The position numbers and the translations under genes are program-made. 64,000 bases of DNA from Rebecca billardiae RCC1528 (taxonomy: Eukaryota > Haptophyta), in assembly GCA_965240325.2 (NCBI GenBank), contig OZ251245.1:372001-436000 (forward strand), in the 5' to 3' direction. The notes under the pieces are model-generated. The model was not told where the DNA came from, searched no databases, and worked only from the letters and a program-made list of their open reading frames with translations. Shown here one piece after another: positions 20,001-29,465 of the stretch. Within the stretch, counting starts at the first letter, position 1. Each line of letters starts with the position of its first letter.

Positions 20001-23000
20001 CGGCGGCGGCGGCGACGGGCTCGGCGGCGGCGGCGACGGGCTGGGCGGAGGCGGCGGCGACGGCGGCGGCGGAGGCGTTGGCGGCGATGGGCTGGGCGGC
20101 GGCGAGGACGGGCTCGGCGGAGGCGGCGGCGACGGCGGCGGCGGAGGCCGTGGCGGCAGCGGCGACGGCATGGCAGGCGGCGGCCCAGGCGGCGGGGTCG
20201 GAGGCGGGCCGAGCGGCGGCGAGGGCGGCGGTGGCGAGAGCGCAACGCCTGCCTGGTTGATGTCGGCGTCCGCGTCCACGAAGATCTGTGCGACCTGCGC
20301 CGGGCTGAGCGCGCGCACCCAGAAGCCCACGTCGTCCAGCGTGCCCACCAGCGGCGCGCTGCCCGGCCGCACGCCCGCGCCCAGGCGCACCGGACCGGCC
20401 GGACTGGTGGAGAGCGGCACAGTCGTCACGCTGCTCGACGCAGCAGGACTGCCGTTCACAAAGAGAGTGAGCTCGCCCGCACCGGACTCGCCCGGACCGG
20501 ACTCGCCCGGACCGGACTCGCCGGACTCGTACGTCGCGACCACGTGCACCGGCGTGCCCAGCGGGTAGGCCGCAGCGTCGCACAGCGTCTGCGCGCCCGT
20601 GCTCACGCACACGCTGCCGCCCGCCGTGTGCACCTCGAAGAGGCCACCCGGGGAGTCCGCGCCGTACGACACCAGACCCGCGTCCGCGGCCGACGGGCCG
20701 GGCTGCTCGAACCAGAACGCCACGGTGCGCGAGCTGCCGCCCGTGGAGGGCGGCGGGCCGTCGAGCAGCTGCAGGTCGCCGTCAAAGCGCACGCACCGGC
20801 CCACCTTGCACCGCGCCGCCTCCTCGTAGCCCCAGCCCTCCACGCCGCCAGAGGCGCCCTCAAACCCAACGCGCGCACCGCCGGAGCCGTCGAGCGGCGC
20901 GAGCGCCGACGCGCCGCCCGCGTCGTCGGCCAGGCGGCCGTCGAGCGTGAAGTGCCGGACCAGCTCGGCGGGCGGTGGCGGCGGCGACGACGGTGGCGGA
21001 GGGGGCGCGGCCGGCGGCGCGGACGGCGGCGGCGGCGGCGAGTCGTCGCAGGCCACCGACAGCGCCTCCTGCGTCCCCTGCCGCGGGCCGTCGAGAACTT
21101 TCCACGAACCTTCCGGCGGCGGCAGCTCGCACAGCACCACGCCCGGCTCGTCCTCATCCGCGAGGCAGCCCTCGACGCCCGCGGCGAGCATGGCTGTGCA
21201 CTCCTCCGCAAAATGGCGCACGTCCGCCTTCGACACGTGGCAGATCTTGAGCGTCCAGCCCGTGCGCGGCAGGAACGACAAGAAGACGCGCTCGGCGCCG
21301 TGCGCGTGCGTGCCGACGCGCTCAGGAAGGCAGCGCGTGCCCTGCACGTCCGAGGCGTCGCACTCGTAGACGGGGCGGTCGTGCCGCAGCAGGACCTGGC
21401 GGTAGGCGAACGCGCCGGAGATGCGCAGGTGCTCGCAGCCCTTCCGCCCCGGGGCCGTCTCGGGCGGCGTCGTCCTCGGCGGCGTGCCGTGACTCGGGCG
21501 CGGCGGCGGCGGCGGCGCCCGGGGCGTCAATGGCGGCGGCGTGGTCGCGCCGATCATGCCGCCCGTGGAGGGGGAGGGCGAGGGCGGCGGCGGCGAGGGC
21601 GGGCTCGGCGACGTGCGCGGTGGAGGCTGCGCGCGAGGCACCGGCGGACCCGGCGAAGGTGCAGCCGACGGCAGGGGAGGCGGCTGGCCGGCGCGCGGCG
21701 AGGGCGAGGGCGATGACGCCGACATACGCGGCAGTGCAGGCGGCGGCGCCGGCGGCGATGCCGATGGTGCCGGTACGGAGCCTGGCGGCGTCGAAGGCGC
21801 TGGCGATGGTGACGACGGCGAGGGCGGGGGCGACGGCGCTGGAGCAGAGGCGGGCGAGGACGCGGGCGGCGCGGTCGACGCGGCCGGCGAATGCGGCAGC
21901 GGCAGTGGCGGCGGCAGCGGCAGCTGAGCGGGCGCAGGCGGCTGCGTTTGCCGTGCGGACGGCGATGGCGGCAGCGAGGCCAGGGACGGTGGGTGCGTCG
22001 GGGATTGTGGCGGGGGCGACGTCGAGGGCGGCGGGCTCGCTGGCGGCCGCATGGGCGGGAGTGGCGGCAGCGAGGGGAGCGGCGCTGGCGGCCGCGGCGG
22101 CGGCGACGGCGGGCGCAACAGAGGATGGGGCGGCGGCGACGGCGGGCGCATCGGGGGGCGGGGCGGGAGCGAAGGCGGCGACAGTGGCGGCCGAGGCGGC
22201 GGCGGCGCGGGCGGCGCGGGCGATGCGCGCCCAGACACTCCCGGCGGGAACGATGGCGGCGAAGGCGGCGAGGGCGGCGGCGAGGGCGGCGGTGGCGGCG
22301 GCGACGGGCTCGGTGGCGGCGGCGACGGGCTCGGCGGCGGCGGCGGCGACGGCGGCGAGGGCCGCGGCGGACTCGGTGGCGGCGACGGGCTCGGCGGTGG
22401 CGGCGGCGACGGCGGCGACGGCCGAGGCGGGCTGGGTGGCGGCGAGTCGTCGCACTCGAACGACAGCGCCTCCTGCGCCCCCTGCTGCGGGCCGTCCAGA
22501 ACTTTCCACGAACCTTCCGTCGGCGGCAGCTCGCACAGCACCACGCCCGGCTCGTCCGCAAAGCAGCCCTCGACGCCCGCGGCCAGCACGGCTGTGCACT
22601 CCTCCGCAAAATGGCGCACGTCCGCCGTGGCCGTGTCGCACTTCTTGAGCGTCCAGCCCGTGCGCGGCAGGAACGACAAGAAGACGCGCTCAGCGCCGTG
22701 CGCGTGCGTGCCCACGTGCTCGGGCAGGCAGCGCGTGCCCTGCACCTCGGACGCGTCGCACTCGTAGACGGGGCGGTCGTGCCGCAGAACCAACTGGCGG
22801 TACAGCAGATCGCCGCCGACGCGCAGCTGCCTGCAGCCCCTGCTCTGGGCGCCGCCTTCGGGCGGCAGGCTCGCGCCAGGCATGGACGGGTCGAGCGGGC
22901 CCGCGCGGCGTGCCTCTGGCGCGGGCGGCGCCTGCGGCGGCACCGGCGGCGACGGCGGCGACGGCGGCGACGGCGGCGGCGACGGCGGCGACGGCGGCGC

Positions 23001-24560
23001 CGCGGGAGAGCCCAACGCCAGCGGCGGGGGCGTCGTTCCAAAGAGTTGGTCAGGGGGTCGCGATGGCAGCGAGGGCGAGCGCGCGGGCTGCTGCCGAGGC
23101 GAGGGCGCTGGGCCCGTGCGCACGGCGCCGGGTGGCGCGGGCGGCGTGCTGTCGGCCGCAGTCGGTGGCGGCTGCGGCGCGCCCCTGGCGCCGCCACCCG
23201 TCGGCGTGGGAGATGGATGGCTGCGCGGCGGTGGTGGCGACGCCGGCGACGGCGAGGGTGACAACGACGGCTGTCGGCGCGCAAGCGGTGGCGTCGGCGA
23301 GGACAGCGCTGGTGGCGCCACGGGCGCCCTTGTGGGCGGCGGCATCGTCGCGCCAATCATCCCGCCGCCCGACGACGGCGACGGCGACGGCGACAATGCC
23401 GGCTGCCGGCGAGAGAGCGGCAGCGGCGACGACGGCGATGGCGACGGTGGCGCCACGGCCGGCAGGACTGACTCGCTCCCCGGAGGCGGCACGGGCGCTC
23501 GCAACGTCCCACCGCCAGGCGAGGACCTGAGCGATGGCGACGGCGAGGGCGAGGGCGGTCTAGACGCCAGCGGGTTCTGCGCGGGCGGCGGCGAGCGTGC
23601 ACCCGTCGTCGCGCCAGGGCCGGGAGTCGGCGACGGCGACGGCGACGGAGACAGTGACGGTGATGGTGATGGTGTGGTCGCCCCGGGAGGTTGTGGCGGC
23701 CGTCCGGGCGGCGGGCTCCGGGGCGAGGGCGGTGGGAAGGGCGGGTCGTCCAGCCCCTCCAGCCAGCCAAGCCCAAGCCTGTCCAGCCCGACAGGCGGCG
23801 GGGGCGCGGGGCTGGGCGGGGGCGGCGAGGGCGGCGGCGGGTGGGACGGCGGGGGCGCTGACGGCGGTGGCGGCAGCGGCGGCTCCGACGGCGGCGCGCT
23901 GGGCGGCTCGGCCAAGTAGTACGAAAAGTAGCGGTCGCCGTACCCGTCGATCCCCGTCGAGTACCAGCGCGCGTACCCGTGCGCCGTGCACGGCCCGTAC
24001 CCGAACGTGAGCCCGTCTCGCGCACCGGCCAGGTTCTTGCGAGCGACGGCGAGGCAAACGTGTGTGCACTGCCGCCCGATCAGGCGGATGGCCTCGAGGA
24101 CGACGCCGCCGTGAGGGAAGGCGGTGCGGCACGGGTTGGGCGCGTCTCGCGGCACCTCGACGGTGAGCGGCGACTCCGTGCCCGACTGCGCGCCCTCGCT
24201 GAGCTGGTTGAGGTCGACGCCATCCATCGAAGCGGGGTGATTCGCGCAGCCGCGCGGCAGGCCGCACATGACGCGGCAGCACGCGCACTGGCAGTACGGG
24301 ACCTCCGAGAGCGGGAGCAGGCCGACGGTCGGCCGCAGGTAGCACCGCGAGAGCGAGTGGTCCGTGTGACACCGCCGCTTTGTGCACGTGTCGCACCAAT
24401 GGCCGCGCTTCTCGATTGCCGCAGGCACGGGCGCGACCGCGCGCAGCCCGGGGGCTGCTTCGCCCACTCCGCGCGCGTGCTGCGCGCCACCGGCGAGCAG
24501 CACGAGCACGGTGGCACACGAGGCGAGCACCACCACCGCGCACGCGCTGGCGCGCTCCAT
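17073..24560 (-). CDS. giant Pro-rich multidomain surface glycoprotein, 2,495 aa
   Basis: One open frame of 2,496 codons. Order: signal peptide (1-29); Cys/His-rich module (56-105) also found in the NHL protein; a Cys-containing domain (about 115-222, ending RYFSYYLAE); a Ser/Pro block. Two copies of a roughly 130-residue Cys module follow (DNA 22444-22835 and 21040-21436) sharing LRHDRPVYECDAS, GTHAHGAERVFLSFLPRTGW and VLCELPP-EGSWKVLDG. Next is a LamG/concanavalin-like domain (DNA about 20250-20970, SRTVAFWFEQPG, GTLDDVGFWVRALSPAQVAQI). Another domain of about 140 residues lies at DNA 18790-19240. The rest is SPPPPPSP repeats, as in hydroxyproline-rich, pherophorin-like wall proteins. The C terminus is an acidic tail (WRREEEDEYAGVEEALASW). 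Likely an extended wall or scale matrix protein. The last ~130 codons lack clear protein character, so a small intron near 17150-17420 is possible. ATG 24560 is chosen because it starts the signal peptide. Confidence 0.75.
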   Translation of the reverse strand: MERASACAVVVLASCATVLVLLAGGAQHARGVGEAAPGLRAVAPVPAAIEKRGHWCDTCTKRRCHTDHSLSRCYLRPTVGLLPLSEVPYCQCACCRVMCGLPRGCANHPASMDGVDLNQLSEGAQSGTESPLTVEVPRDAPNPCRTAFPHGGVVLEAIRLIGRQCTHVCLAVARKNLAGARDGLTFGYGPCTAHGYARWYSTGIDGYGDRYFSYYLAEPPSAPPSEPPLPPPPSAPPPSHPPPPSPPPPSPAPPPPVGLDRLGLGWLEGLDDPPFPPPSPRSPPPGRPPQPPGATTPSPSPSLSPSPSPSPTPGPGATTGARSPPPAQNPLASRPPSPSPSPSLRSSPGGGTLRAPVPPPGSESVLPAVAPPSPSPSSPLPLSRRQPALSPSPSPSSGGGMIGATMPPPTRAPVAPPALSSPTPPLARRQPSLSPSPSPASPPPPRSHPSPTPTGGGARGAPQPPPTAADSTPPAPPGAVRTGPAPSPRQQPARSPSLPSRPPDQLFGTTPPPLALGSPAAPPSPPSPPPSPPSPPSPPVPPQAPPAPEARRAGPLDPSMPGASLPPEGGAQSRGCRQLRVGGDLLYRQLVLRHDRPVYECDASEVQGTRCLPEHVGTHAHGAERVFLSFLPRTGWTLKKCDTATADVRHFAEECTAVLAAGVEGCFADEPGVVLCELPPTEGSWKVLDGPQQGAQEALSFECDDSPPPSPPRPSPPSPPPPPSPSPPPSPPRPSPPSPPPPPSPSPPPPSPSPPPPPPSPPPSPPSPPSFPPGVSGRASPAPPAPPPPRPPLSPPSLPPRPPMRPPSPPPHPLLRPPSPPPRPPAPLPSLPPLPPMRPPASPPPSTSPPPQSPTHPPSLASLPPSPSARQTQPPAPAQLPLPPPLPLPHSPAASTAPPASSPASAPAPSPPPSPSSPSPAPSTPPGSVPAPSASPPAPPPALPRMSASSPSPSPRAGQPPPLPSAAPSPGPPVPRAQPPPRTSPSPPSPPPPSPSPSTGGMIGATTPPPLTPRAPPPPPRPSHGTPPRTTPPETAPGRKGCEHLRISGAFAYRQVLLRHDRPVYECDASDVQGTRCLPERVGTHAHGAERVFLSFLPRTGWTLKICHVSKADVRHFAEECTAMLAAGVEGCLADEDEPGVVLCELPPPEGSWKVLDGPRQGTQEALSVACDDSPPPPPSAPPAAPPPPPSSPPPPPAELVRHFTLDGRLADDAGGASALAPLDGSGGARVGFEGASGGVEGWGYEEAARCKVGRCVRFDGDLQLLDGPPPSTGGSSRTVAFWFEQPGPSAADAGLVSYGADSPGGLFEVHTAGGSVCVSTGAQTLCDAAAYPLGTPVHVVATYESGESGPGESGPGESGAGELTLFVNGSPAASSSVTTVPLSTSPAGPVRLGAGVRPGSAPLVGTLDDVGFWVRALSPAQVAQIFVDADADINQAGVALSPPPPSPPLGPPPTPPPGPPPAMPSPLPPRPPPPPSPPPPPSPSSPPPSPSPPTPPPPPSPPPPPSPSPPPPSPSPPPPSPPPLPSSSRHRHSPPPFQSGPASPPPHPPALPPRLPPPGAASPPPHPPALPPRLPPPGARAGERAPPPSPSPPRQQPSPPPPPSPPPPPPSPSPPPPSPPPLPSSSRHRHSPPPFQSGPASPPPHPPALPPRLPPPGAASPPPHPPALPPRFPPPGAASPPPHPPALPPRLPPPGARAGERAPPPSPSPPRQQPAAAAPPPFVTWQPPAQPSPAASPSPHARVPPSPPPPPSPSPPPPSPPPSWPAPPPPPMPPLLDNTARIAGDGDSTGLLAAPRGAGSEYVAFRFEEADGWPLLYSDDARSELLQGVAYVLYVTAPHEHVAFVRPRPDLGAVDVVLRVEHRADGTKALDTLRAIGRARLSALFGRALLEEAFPPKWGCTLLAARNYELEAVLDDGSCLGMPAPPPPPRPPPVRVASPPPGPRPPPPPPPSPSPPPPSPPPSPQPPPPPPPFFLFGVPPSAPPSPSPRPSPPSPRPPSPSPSPPPPSPSPPPPSPSPPPAPSPHPPPSSSPLPPPSPLPPPRAQISPSPPPPPSPPPGSPPPPPSPAPPSPPSPPPPPSPQHAAPQPPPSPPTPPHSPPPPPPSPSPPPPSPPPPPSPSPPPPSPSPPPPLPFRPPSPPMLSQQRSPPLPPSPNPPSPPSPNPPSPPPPPSPRPPVPPLPPPHAPPPPNSPPSSLPPSPPPPHAPPPHAPPPPNSPPSSLPPSPPPPHAPPPHAPPPPNSSPPTPPPLHPPPPPSQLPPALSTPNSPPPLLPPLSPPPPPSPPPPSEPNSPPPLLPPLSPPPPSEPNSPPPLLPPLSPPPSAFLEPNSPPPLMPPLAPPPPSPNSPPPLLPPVSPPPVAPQPPPLMPPLRPPPPPPSPARGAADPGAAALREKRHGRHDGGAADHRAARRAHRLRPRDRTRGRRLPALWPSAAPTVRSAGGAAAAASGSVTVSASMEAARADGAWQAGPASAALWRREEEDEYAGVEEALASW
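17836..18060 (-). repeat. 75-bp coding tandem repeat in the Pro-rich region
   Basis: GAATTC-anchored 75-bp units begin at 17836, 17911 and 17986; the first two are complete and near-identical, the third decays. Each encodes 25 Pro/His/Ala/Ser residues of the giant glycoprotein, so length changes stay in frame. Confidence 0.85.
19433..20030 (-). repeat. 351-bp in-frame direct duplication in the Pro-rich region
   Basis: A block centred on the GCTCTCTCGCCCGCTCGC string occurs at about 19453 and again 351 bp later at about 19804, with the flanking Pro-rich cassettes duplicated. The offset is 117 codons, preserving the frame of the giant glycoprotein. Inside it are several smaller ~51-bp cassettes. 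Confidence 0.8.
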
Positions 24561-24759
24561 CGGCGCTGCCGATGCGCCGAGACGGACTGGCAGCCTGCAG
24601 CCGCGCGTTTGTCTTCGCTCGTGGCCACCGGAAAAAATCGGCTGCCCAGCCAGCGAGCTCGCGCGGGCCCAGCAGGCGGGTCCGGGTGTGCACGCAAGAG
24701 CGTCCGGACTCCGGAGCGTTCGCCCAGCGCCGTGCCTGGGCGCGCTACAGAGCAGCCAA
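24561..24759. promoter_or_regulatory. 199-bp bidirectional promoter region
   Basis: Separates the start codons of the giant glycoprotein (minus) and the copper-transporter fusion (plus). The plus-strand frame is open across it, but the encoded residues look non-coding and are the shadow of the minus-strand leader. Confidence 0.5.
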
Positions 24760-27288
24760 ATGCCGGGTGTCGCGCCGTGGTGCACGCTGCTCGTCGCGGC
24801 GGCCGTGCGCGCGCCGACGCGCGAGATCGCGCTCGTCGAGGTCGGCTTTGGCGAGCTCCTCGCGAGTGACGCCGCCGCCGCGGCTCGGCTGCGCGACGCC
24901 CTCGCGACGACGGGCGCGGCCGCCATCGCGGGCGTTCCTGGGCTCGACGGCGCGCTCGACTCGGCGCTGCCGTCGGTGCACGCGTGCGCATCGGCGGCCG
25001 AGGCGGGCGGGGCGGAGCGCGCGGCCACCTGGCCGCCGTTGCGTCGCACCGTCGCAGGGCGCACCATCGCCGGCCGCCAGCAAGAGCTCGAGCCGAAGCA
25101 GTGCGCGCCGCCGCTCGCGCCGCTGCGATCCATCGTGCACCACACCTCCGAGCTCGTCCTCGCCGCCATCGACGCGTCGGGCGAGCTGGGCATGCGCTCG
25201 ACGAACGGCACGCGGTACGCGGGGCTCTCGGCGCTCGCGCGCGCCGGCGAGATCCTCGAGCACTTCCACGCCTACCCGCTTCGTTCGGGCGATGCGGACG
25301 GCGCGCCGAGCGCCGACGGCGCCGAGCGCTCGCCGCCCGCCGCCGCCACGGCGGACGGCGGCGGCGGCGGTGGCGACGGCGACGAGCCTCACGCGTGGAC
25401 GCTGCCGATGCACACCGACAGTGGCGTGCTCGCCATCATGACCCCCGGCGTGTACGTGCGCGCGTGCGACGGCGCGCGCGTGCCGCCGCCCGCGGAGACT
25501 GGGCTGTATCTCGAGCTGCCCAGATCGTATCTCGAGCCGCCGAGATCGGGCGTGGCGCACGAAGAGCCCGCGCCGCACGAAGAGCCTGGGCCTGCGCGCG
25601 CGCGCGCGGTCGCGCGCGTGGCACAGTCCGTGCGCGCGCGCCCGTCTTCGCTCATCGTCCTTGTGGGCGAGGGCGGCGCGCAGTGGCTCTCGCCCGCGCA
25701 GCCCGCGGCGGGCGGCGCGCCCGCGCGCCCCCTCCGCGCCGCGCCGCACGCGATGCGCGTCGGCGCGCGCGCCACCGACGGCGCCGGCGGCGCGTGCGCG
25801 CTCGTGGTGCGCGCGTGGCACGGGCGGATGGTCCTGCCGCCCGCCGACGCGCAACTGCCGTCCGGACTGCCGTTTGGCGCGCAGCGCGCGGCGGAGCGGG
25901 CGGAGCTCGCGCGCGCCAGCGGCTCGGCCAGCGCGCGCGGCATCGTTCGCGCGCCGGGCCGCCGGCTCGCCGCCGCCGCCGCCGAGAGCGCGTGCACCAC
26001 CGCGCACGGCGACGAGGGTATCATGTGCTGGACGATGTGTATGAGCGTGTCTTCTCTCGGAAGGTGCGCGGGCGGCGCAGCGCCGGTCTGCTTCGACACG
26101 GTCACGAACGAAACGGTGGACGGCGGCGCGCACTGCCCGTCACAGCCCATGTCGACGTCGTGCGAGCCGCGCTGCCCGCCGCCGCCCGAGCCGGAGCCCG
26201 GCGGCGGCGGCGGCGGCGGCGGGCACGATCCAACGCCGGGCGGTGACGGGCCGACCCCGCCGGCCACCAAGCGATTTTGCTCCGGTCCGGGCGTGTCGAT
26301 GTACATGGAAGGGTTCATGAGTGCGCTGCTGCAGGGCGAGCGCGCGCCGTGCGTCGTGCTGCTCCTCCCCGGCCTCGTCCTCGACTCCGGCCCGCGCCTC
26401 GCCCTCGGCTGCGCGGCGTGCATCGCGCTCGGCGCGAGCGTCGAGCTGCTGGCGCGCGGCCGCTCGAGAGCGTTCCGCCGAGCGACCCTCGAGCGCCGCC
26501 GCCGCGCGCGGCTCACGCTGTTCGCGCTGCACGCTGCGCAGCTGCTCATTGGCTACCTCCTCATGCTGGCGGCGATGACGTACAATCTCGAGATCTTCGT
26601 CAGCGTGCTCGCCGGGCTTGCCGGCGGGTACGCGCACACGCTCGGCACCGAGCGTGCGGGCCACCCCGAAGCCTCGCTGGAGCCGTGCTGCCCGCCGCGC
26701 GCGGACGTGGGCGCAGACAACGCGAGTAGCACGGGCGGCGGCTCAGACTCGGGCGGCGCGGCGGGCCGCGCGCAGGGCGGGCTGCTGCAGCCGCCGCCGT
26801 CCCTCGCGCCGCTGCTCGCGGGCGGCGGTGACGGCGGCGGCGGCGGCGGCGGCGGCGGCTTCACACCGTTCGGCGCGCAGGCCGGCCCCGGCATGCATAT
26901 TCCAATCGGCGGGCAGCAGCAGCAGCAGAATATGCCGGCGATGGCCGTGATCGGGATCGAGGGGATGCACTGCGAGGCGTGCGTGGCGCGTGTCCACGCG
27001 GCGCTCGAGCGGCTCGTCGAGAGCGCCGGCGGCCTCCCGGCCGACGACGTGAGCGTCAACCTCGCCGCGGGGCGCGCGTACGTGCGCGTGCGCCCGCCCG
27101 CCTCGCCGCCGAGCCGACGGCTGCGGAGCGCAGAGCTGGTCCACGCTGTGCAGGCGGAGGGCTACTCGGCGTGGGTGGCCCACGAGCCGATGCCGACGTC
27201 CGCGCCGCAGCCCTCGGCGAGTGCGGCGCTCGGCCACGCGCAGCACGGCGCCGACGGCGCGGCTCATCACCGACCGCACGTCGAGTGA
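24760..27288 (+). CDS. fusion: 2OG-oxygenase-like domain + Ctr copper transporter + HMA domain, 842 aa
   Basis: A single uninterrupted exon. Residues 1-17 resemble a signal peptide. Residues about 25-405 resemble a 2-oxoglutarate/Fe(II) oxygenase: [16 protein letters not shown] near the start, HTD at 218-220 as metal ligands and H330 (PHAMRVGAR) as the candidate distal histidine. A Cys/Met-rich stretch ([10 protein letters not shown] then spaced cysteines, about 425-475) follows. Residues 510-640 are a Ctr/SLC31 copper transporter: MYM (514-516), a first membrane segment, MxxxM at 602-606 inside [12 protein letters not shown], and GxxxG in the third segment ([13 protein letters not shown]). 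Residues about 732-800 are a heavy-metal-associated domain with GMHCEAC (Cys738, Cys741). Ctr trimers import Cu(I) and HMA domains accept it, so the C-terminal half is a transporter with its own chaperone. The oxygenase assignment is weaker and its substrate is unknown. Confidence 0.8.
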   Translation: MPGVAPWCTLLVAAAVRAPTREIALVEVGFGELLASDAAAAARLRDALATTGAAAIAGVPGLDGALDSALPSVHACASAAEAGGAERAATWPPLRRTVAGRTIAGRQQELEPKQCAPPLAPLRSIVHHTSELVLAAIDASGELGMRSTNGTRYAGLSALARAGEILEHFHAYPLRSGDADGAPSADGAERSPPAAATADGGGGGGDGDEPHAWTLPMHTDSGVLAIMTPGVYVRACDGARVPPPAETGLYLELPRSYLEPPRSGVAHEEPAPHEEPGPARARAVARVAQSVRARPSSLIVLVGEGGAQWLSPAQPAAGGAPARPLRAAPHAMRVGARATDGAGGACALVVRAWHGRMVLPPADAQLPSGLPFGAQRAAERAELARASGSASARGIVRAPGRRLAAAAAESACTTAHGDEGIMCWTMCMSVSSLGRCAGGAAPVCFDTVTNETVDGGAHCPSQPMSTSCEPRCPPPPEPEPGGGGGGGGHDPTPGGDGPTPPATKRFCSGPGVSMYMEGFMSALLQGERAPCVVLLLPGLVLDSGPRLALGCAACIALGASVELLARGRSRAFRRATLERRRRARLTLFALHAAQLLIGYLLMLAAMTYNLEIFVSVLAGLAGGYAHTLGTERAGHPEASLEPCCPPRADVGADNASSTGGGSDSGGAAGRAQGGLLQPPPSLAPLLAGGGDGGGGGGGGGFTPFGAQAGPGMHIPIGGQQQQQNMPAMAVIGIEGMHCEACVARVHAALERLVESAGGLPADDVSVNLAAGRAYVRVRPPASPPSRRLRSAELVHAVQAEGYSAWVAHEPMPTSAPQPSASAALGHAQHGADGAAHHRPHVE

Positions 27289-27430
27289 CGACAACGACGA
27301 CACACGTCGGAGTGACGTACGGTCCGACAGTAGTCTCGGAGTGACCGGGACTGCTCAGAGACTCCGCCGCGGGTGACCGGACCCCGGCGAGGTCGATCCG
27401 ATCTGCCATGTGGCTGGTAGTGACCGGACT

Positions 27431-27668
<238 letters not shown>

Positions 27669-29465
27669 ACACGCAGCTCGACGCCAGGGCCCCGCCGCGG
27701 ATGATGATTGATGAGGCTGTGCCCACGTGGTACCGACTCCGAGCAGCACCACGAGCAGTGTGAGCTGCTGGTCGTGGTCAATGTATGTATCATAATGGGA
27801 TCGTTGATCAGACGAGTGGCGCGTGTCCGCAGTGGGAGTGGCCGGCTCGGTGATCCTCGTTGAGGCACTCACTGTGGTCCCTGGTCTGGACCCGCATGGC
27901 GCTGTCCGCGCGCCCACTGATGAACAGGCCTCTGCCCGCTCTGGCTGGCAGGACCGGCAAGCCAGACAGACAGACAGACAGGGGCGGGAAGGGCGGGCCA
28001 AACAAAGCAGCTGCTGGTCGTGGCAATGCGCGGCTCGGGCGTGCGGCGGTAGGCGCGCAGCCGAGCGGCTTGCTGAGACGAGTTGGGCATCCTCTGCTGG
28101 AGGTCGAGGCGATAGGTGTCTCGGGCGCGCAGCTGTTGTGCGCTGCCGAGTCCTACCTCGCGCGGATCGAGGAGCGAGGTGCGCGCCGATGATGCCCGCT
28201 GAATGCCCCCTTTTGGGGCTCCGACGAGGCGGCAAGAGCCAGAGCAGCTCGCCTTGCAACAAAGAGGAATGGCTCGGGGGCGCCCGAGAAGCCACTCTCA
28301 CTCCAGGTGATGCAGCAGCCAGCCGTGTACCCGTAGAAGGTTCATGACGAATTCTGCGAGCTGGGTGCAACAGAGTGAGAGGCCACACGGCGAGCCCCGC
28401 CGTCACGCAGCTCGTACACACTCAGTTATTGTACCAATAACACCACATATATATATATATATAGCAGCTTGGACGACGCAGCTCGAGAGCCGCCAAGCCA
28501 CACGACAGCGAGGCACGAAGGACATCGCGCACAGGGCGCCTCGAAGCTGCGGGCCGCCGGAAACAGCTGCAGCCATCAGGACAGTGGGCGCTTCCGACGG
28601 GTGCTCGCTGCGAGTGAGCGGGAGGCATGCAGCAGCGACGGTAACGGTTGGCTCGGCGCCTGATGAAAAACCCAGTTCACGAATTGGCCGTCCTGACCGC
28701 CATGCCAACCATGCCTAGTTAGCCTATGGCCCAGGAGCAGCGCAGTGAGTAGGTCGTTCTAGGCCGCCGTGCGTGCACACAGAGCACGGGCTCGAAAGTC
28801 CCTTGTGGCACGAGAAGAGGGTGGCCAAGATGGCAGCCGGACTTGAGCTCGACCGCCTGGCTCAGGCTGAATGGCAGGCAGGTGTTGATACGGCGCATTG
28901 CGCTCCCACCGTCCTCTTAGACAATCAGTTATTGTGCCAATAACCCCACATATATAGCAGTAGGCGTCACCGCGTCATCACTCGTCCGTACTCACTCGGC
29001 GCGCGGGTCTGGCATCAGCCGGTTATTATTATATTAGCATGCTCGGAGTCGGACTGCGGCCCCGGCCGTGTCACGCATCGTGATATATCGTCTGGCGGCT
29101 GATGCGCCTGAGGCTGATGATGCTGAGCATCACCCACATCAGACCGTACAGTCAGATTCAGATGCGACGCGCGGATCGACTATCGAGCGCGGCGGCACCG
29201 TGCCCGTGCGCTTGTCATCAATAGATATAGCAGCATATCCGACGATTCATCGCGTCATGATGCTTATTTCCCGCCCGGCCGCCGGCGCGGGCGCGGGGGG
29301 CATCATGCCGACGCTCCGGACGCTGTCGCGACTCACTGATGGCTGTCGCGGCAGCCGCCGCGCTCGGTGGAGCCCCGCCCTGCACGCACCGTGGCCATCC
29401 CTTGCCACAGTCCCGCCCGCAGCCGCGCTGCGAGCTCACAGTCGGTCGGTCGGCCGGCGCGGCCG
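27669..29465. other. intergenic spacer with a ~36-bp direct repeat
   Basis: No gene is supported. A near-palindromic TCAGTTATTGT-CCAATAAC motif followed by CCACATATATA occurs at 28422-28465 and again at 28925-28960, in the same orientation about 500 bp apart. These could be ends of a small degraded element. The remainder is moderately GC-rich with only short, frame-inconsistent ORFs. Confidence 0.55.

Noticed and set aside
17524-20568. Long plus-strand Gly-rich and Ala-rich frames opposite the giant gene
   Set aside because: They are the exact antisense of SPPPP codons (GGC/GGT for GCC/ACC), lack any domain, and end at random. The minus frame has signal peptide and recognisable domains.
24382-24759. 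N-terminal extension of the copper fusion
   Set aside because: The frame is open but encodes the complement of the giant gene's leader; ATG 24760 begins a signal-peptide-like segment.
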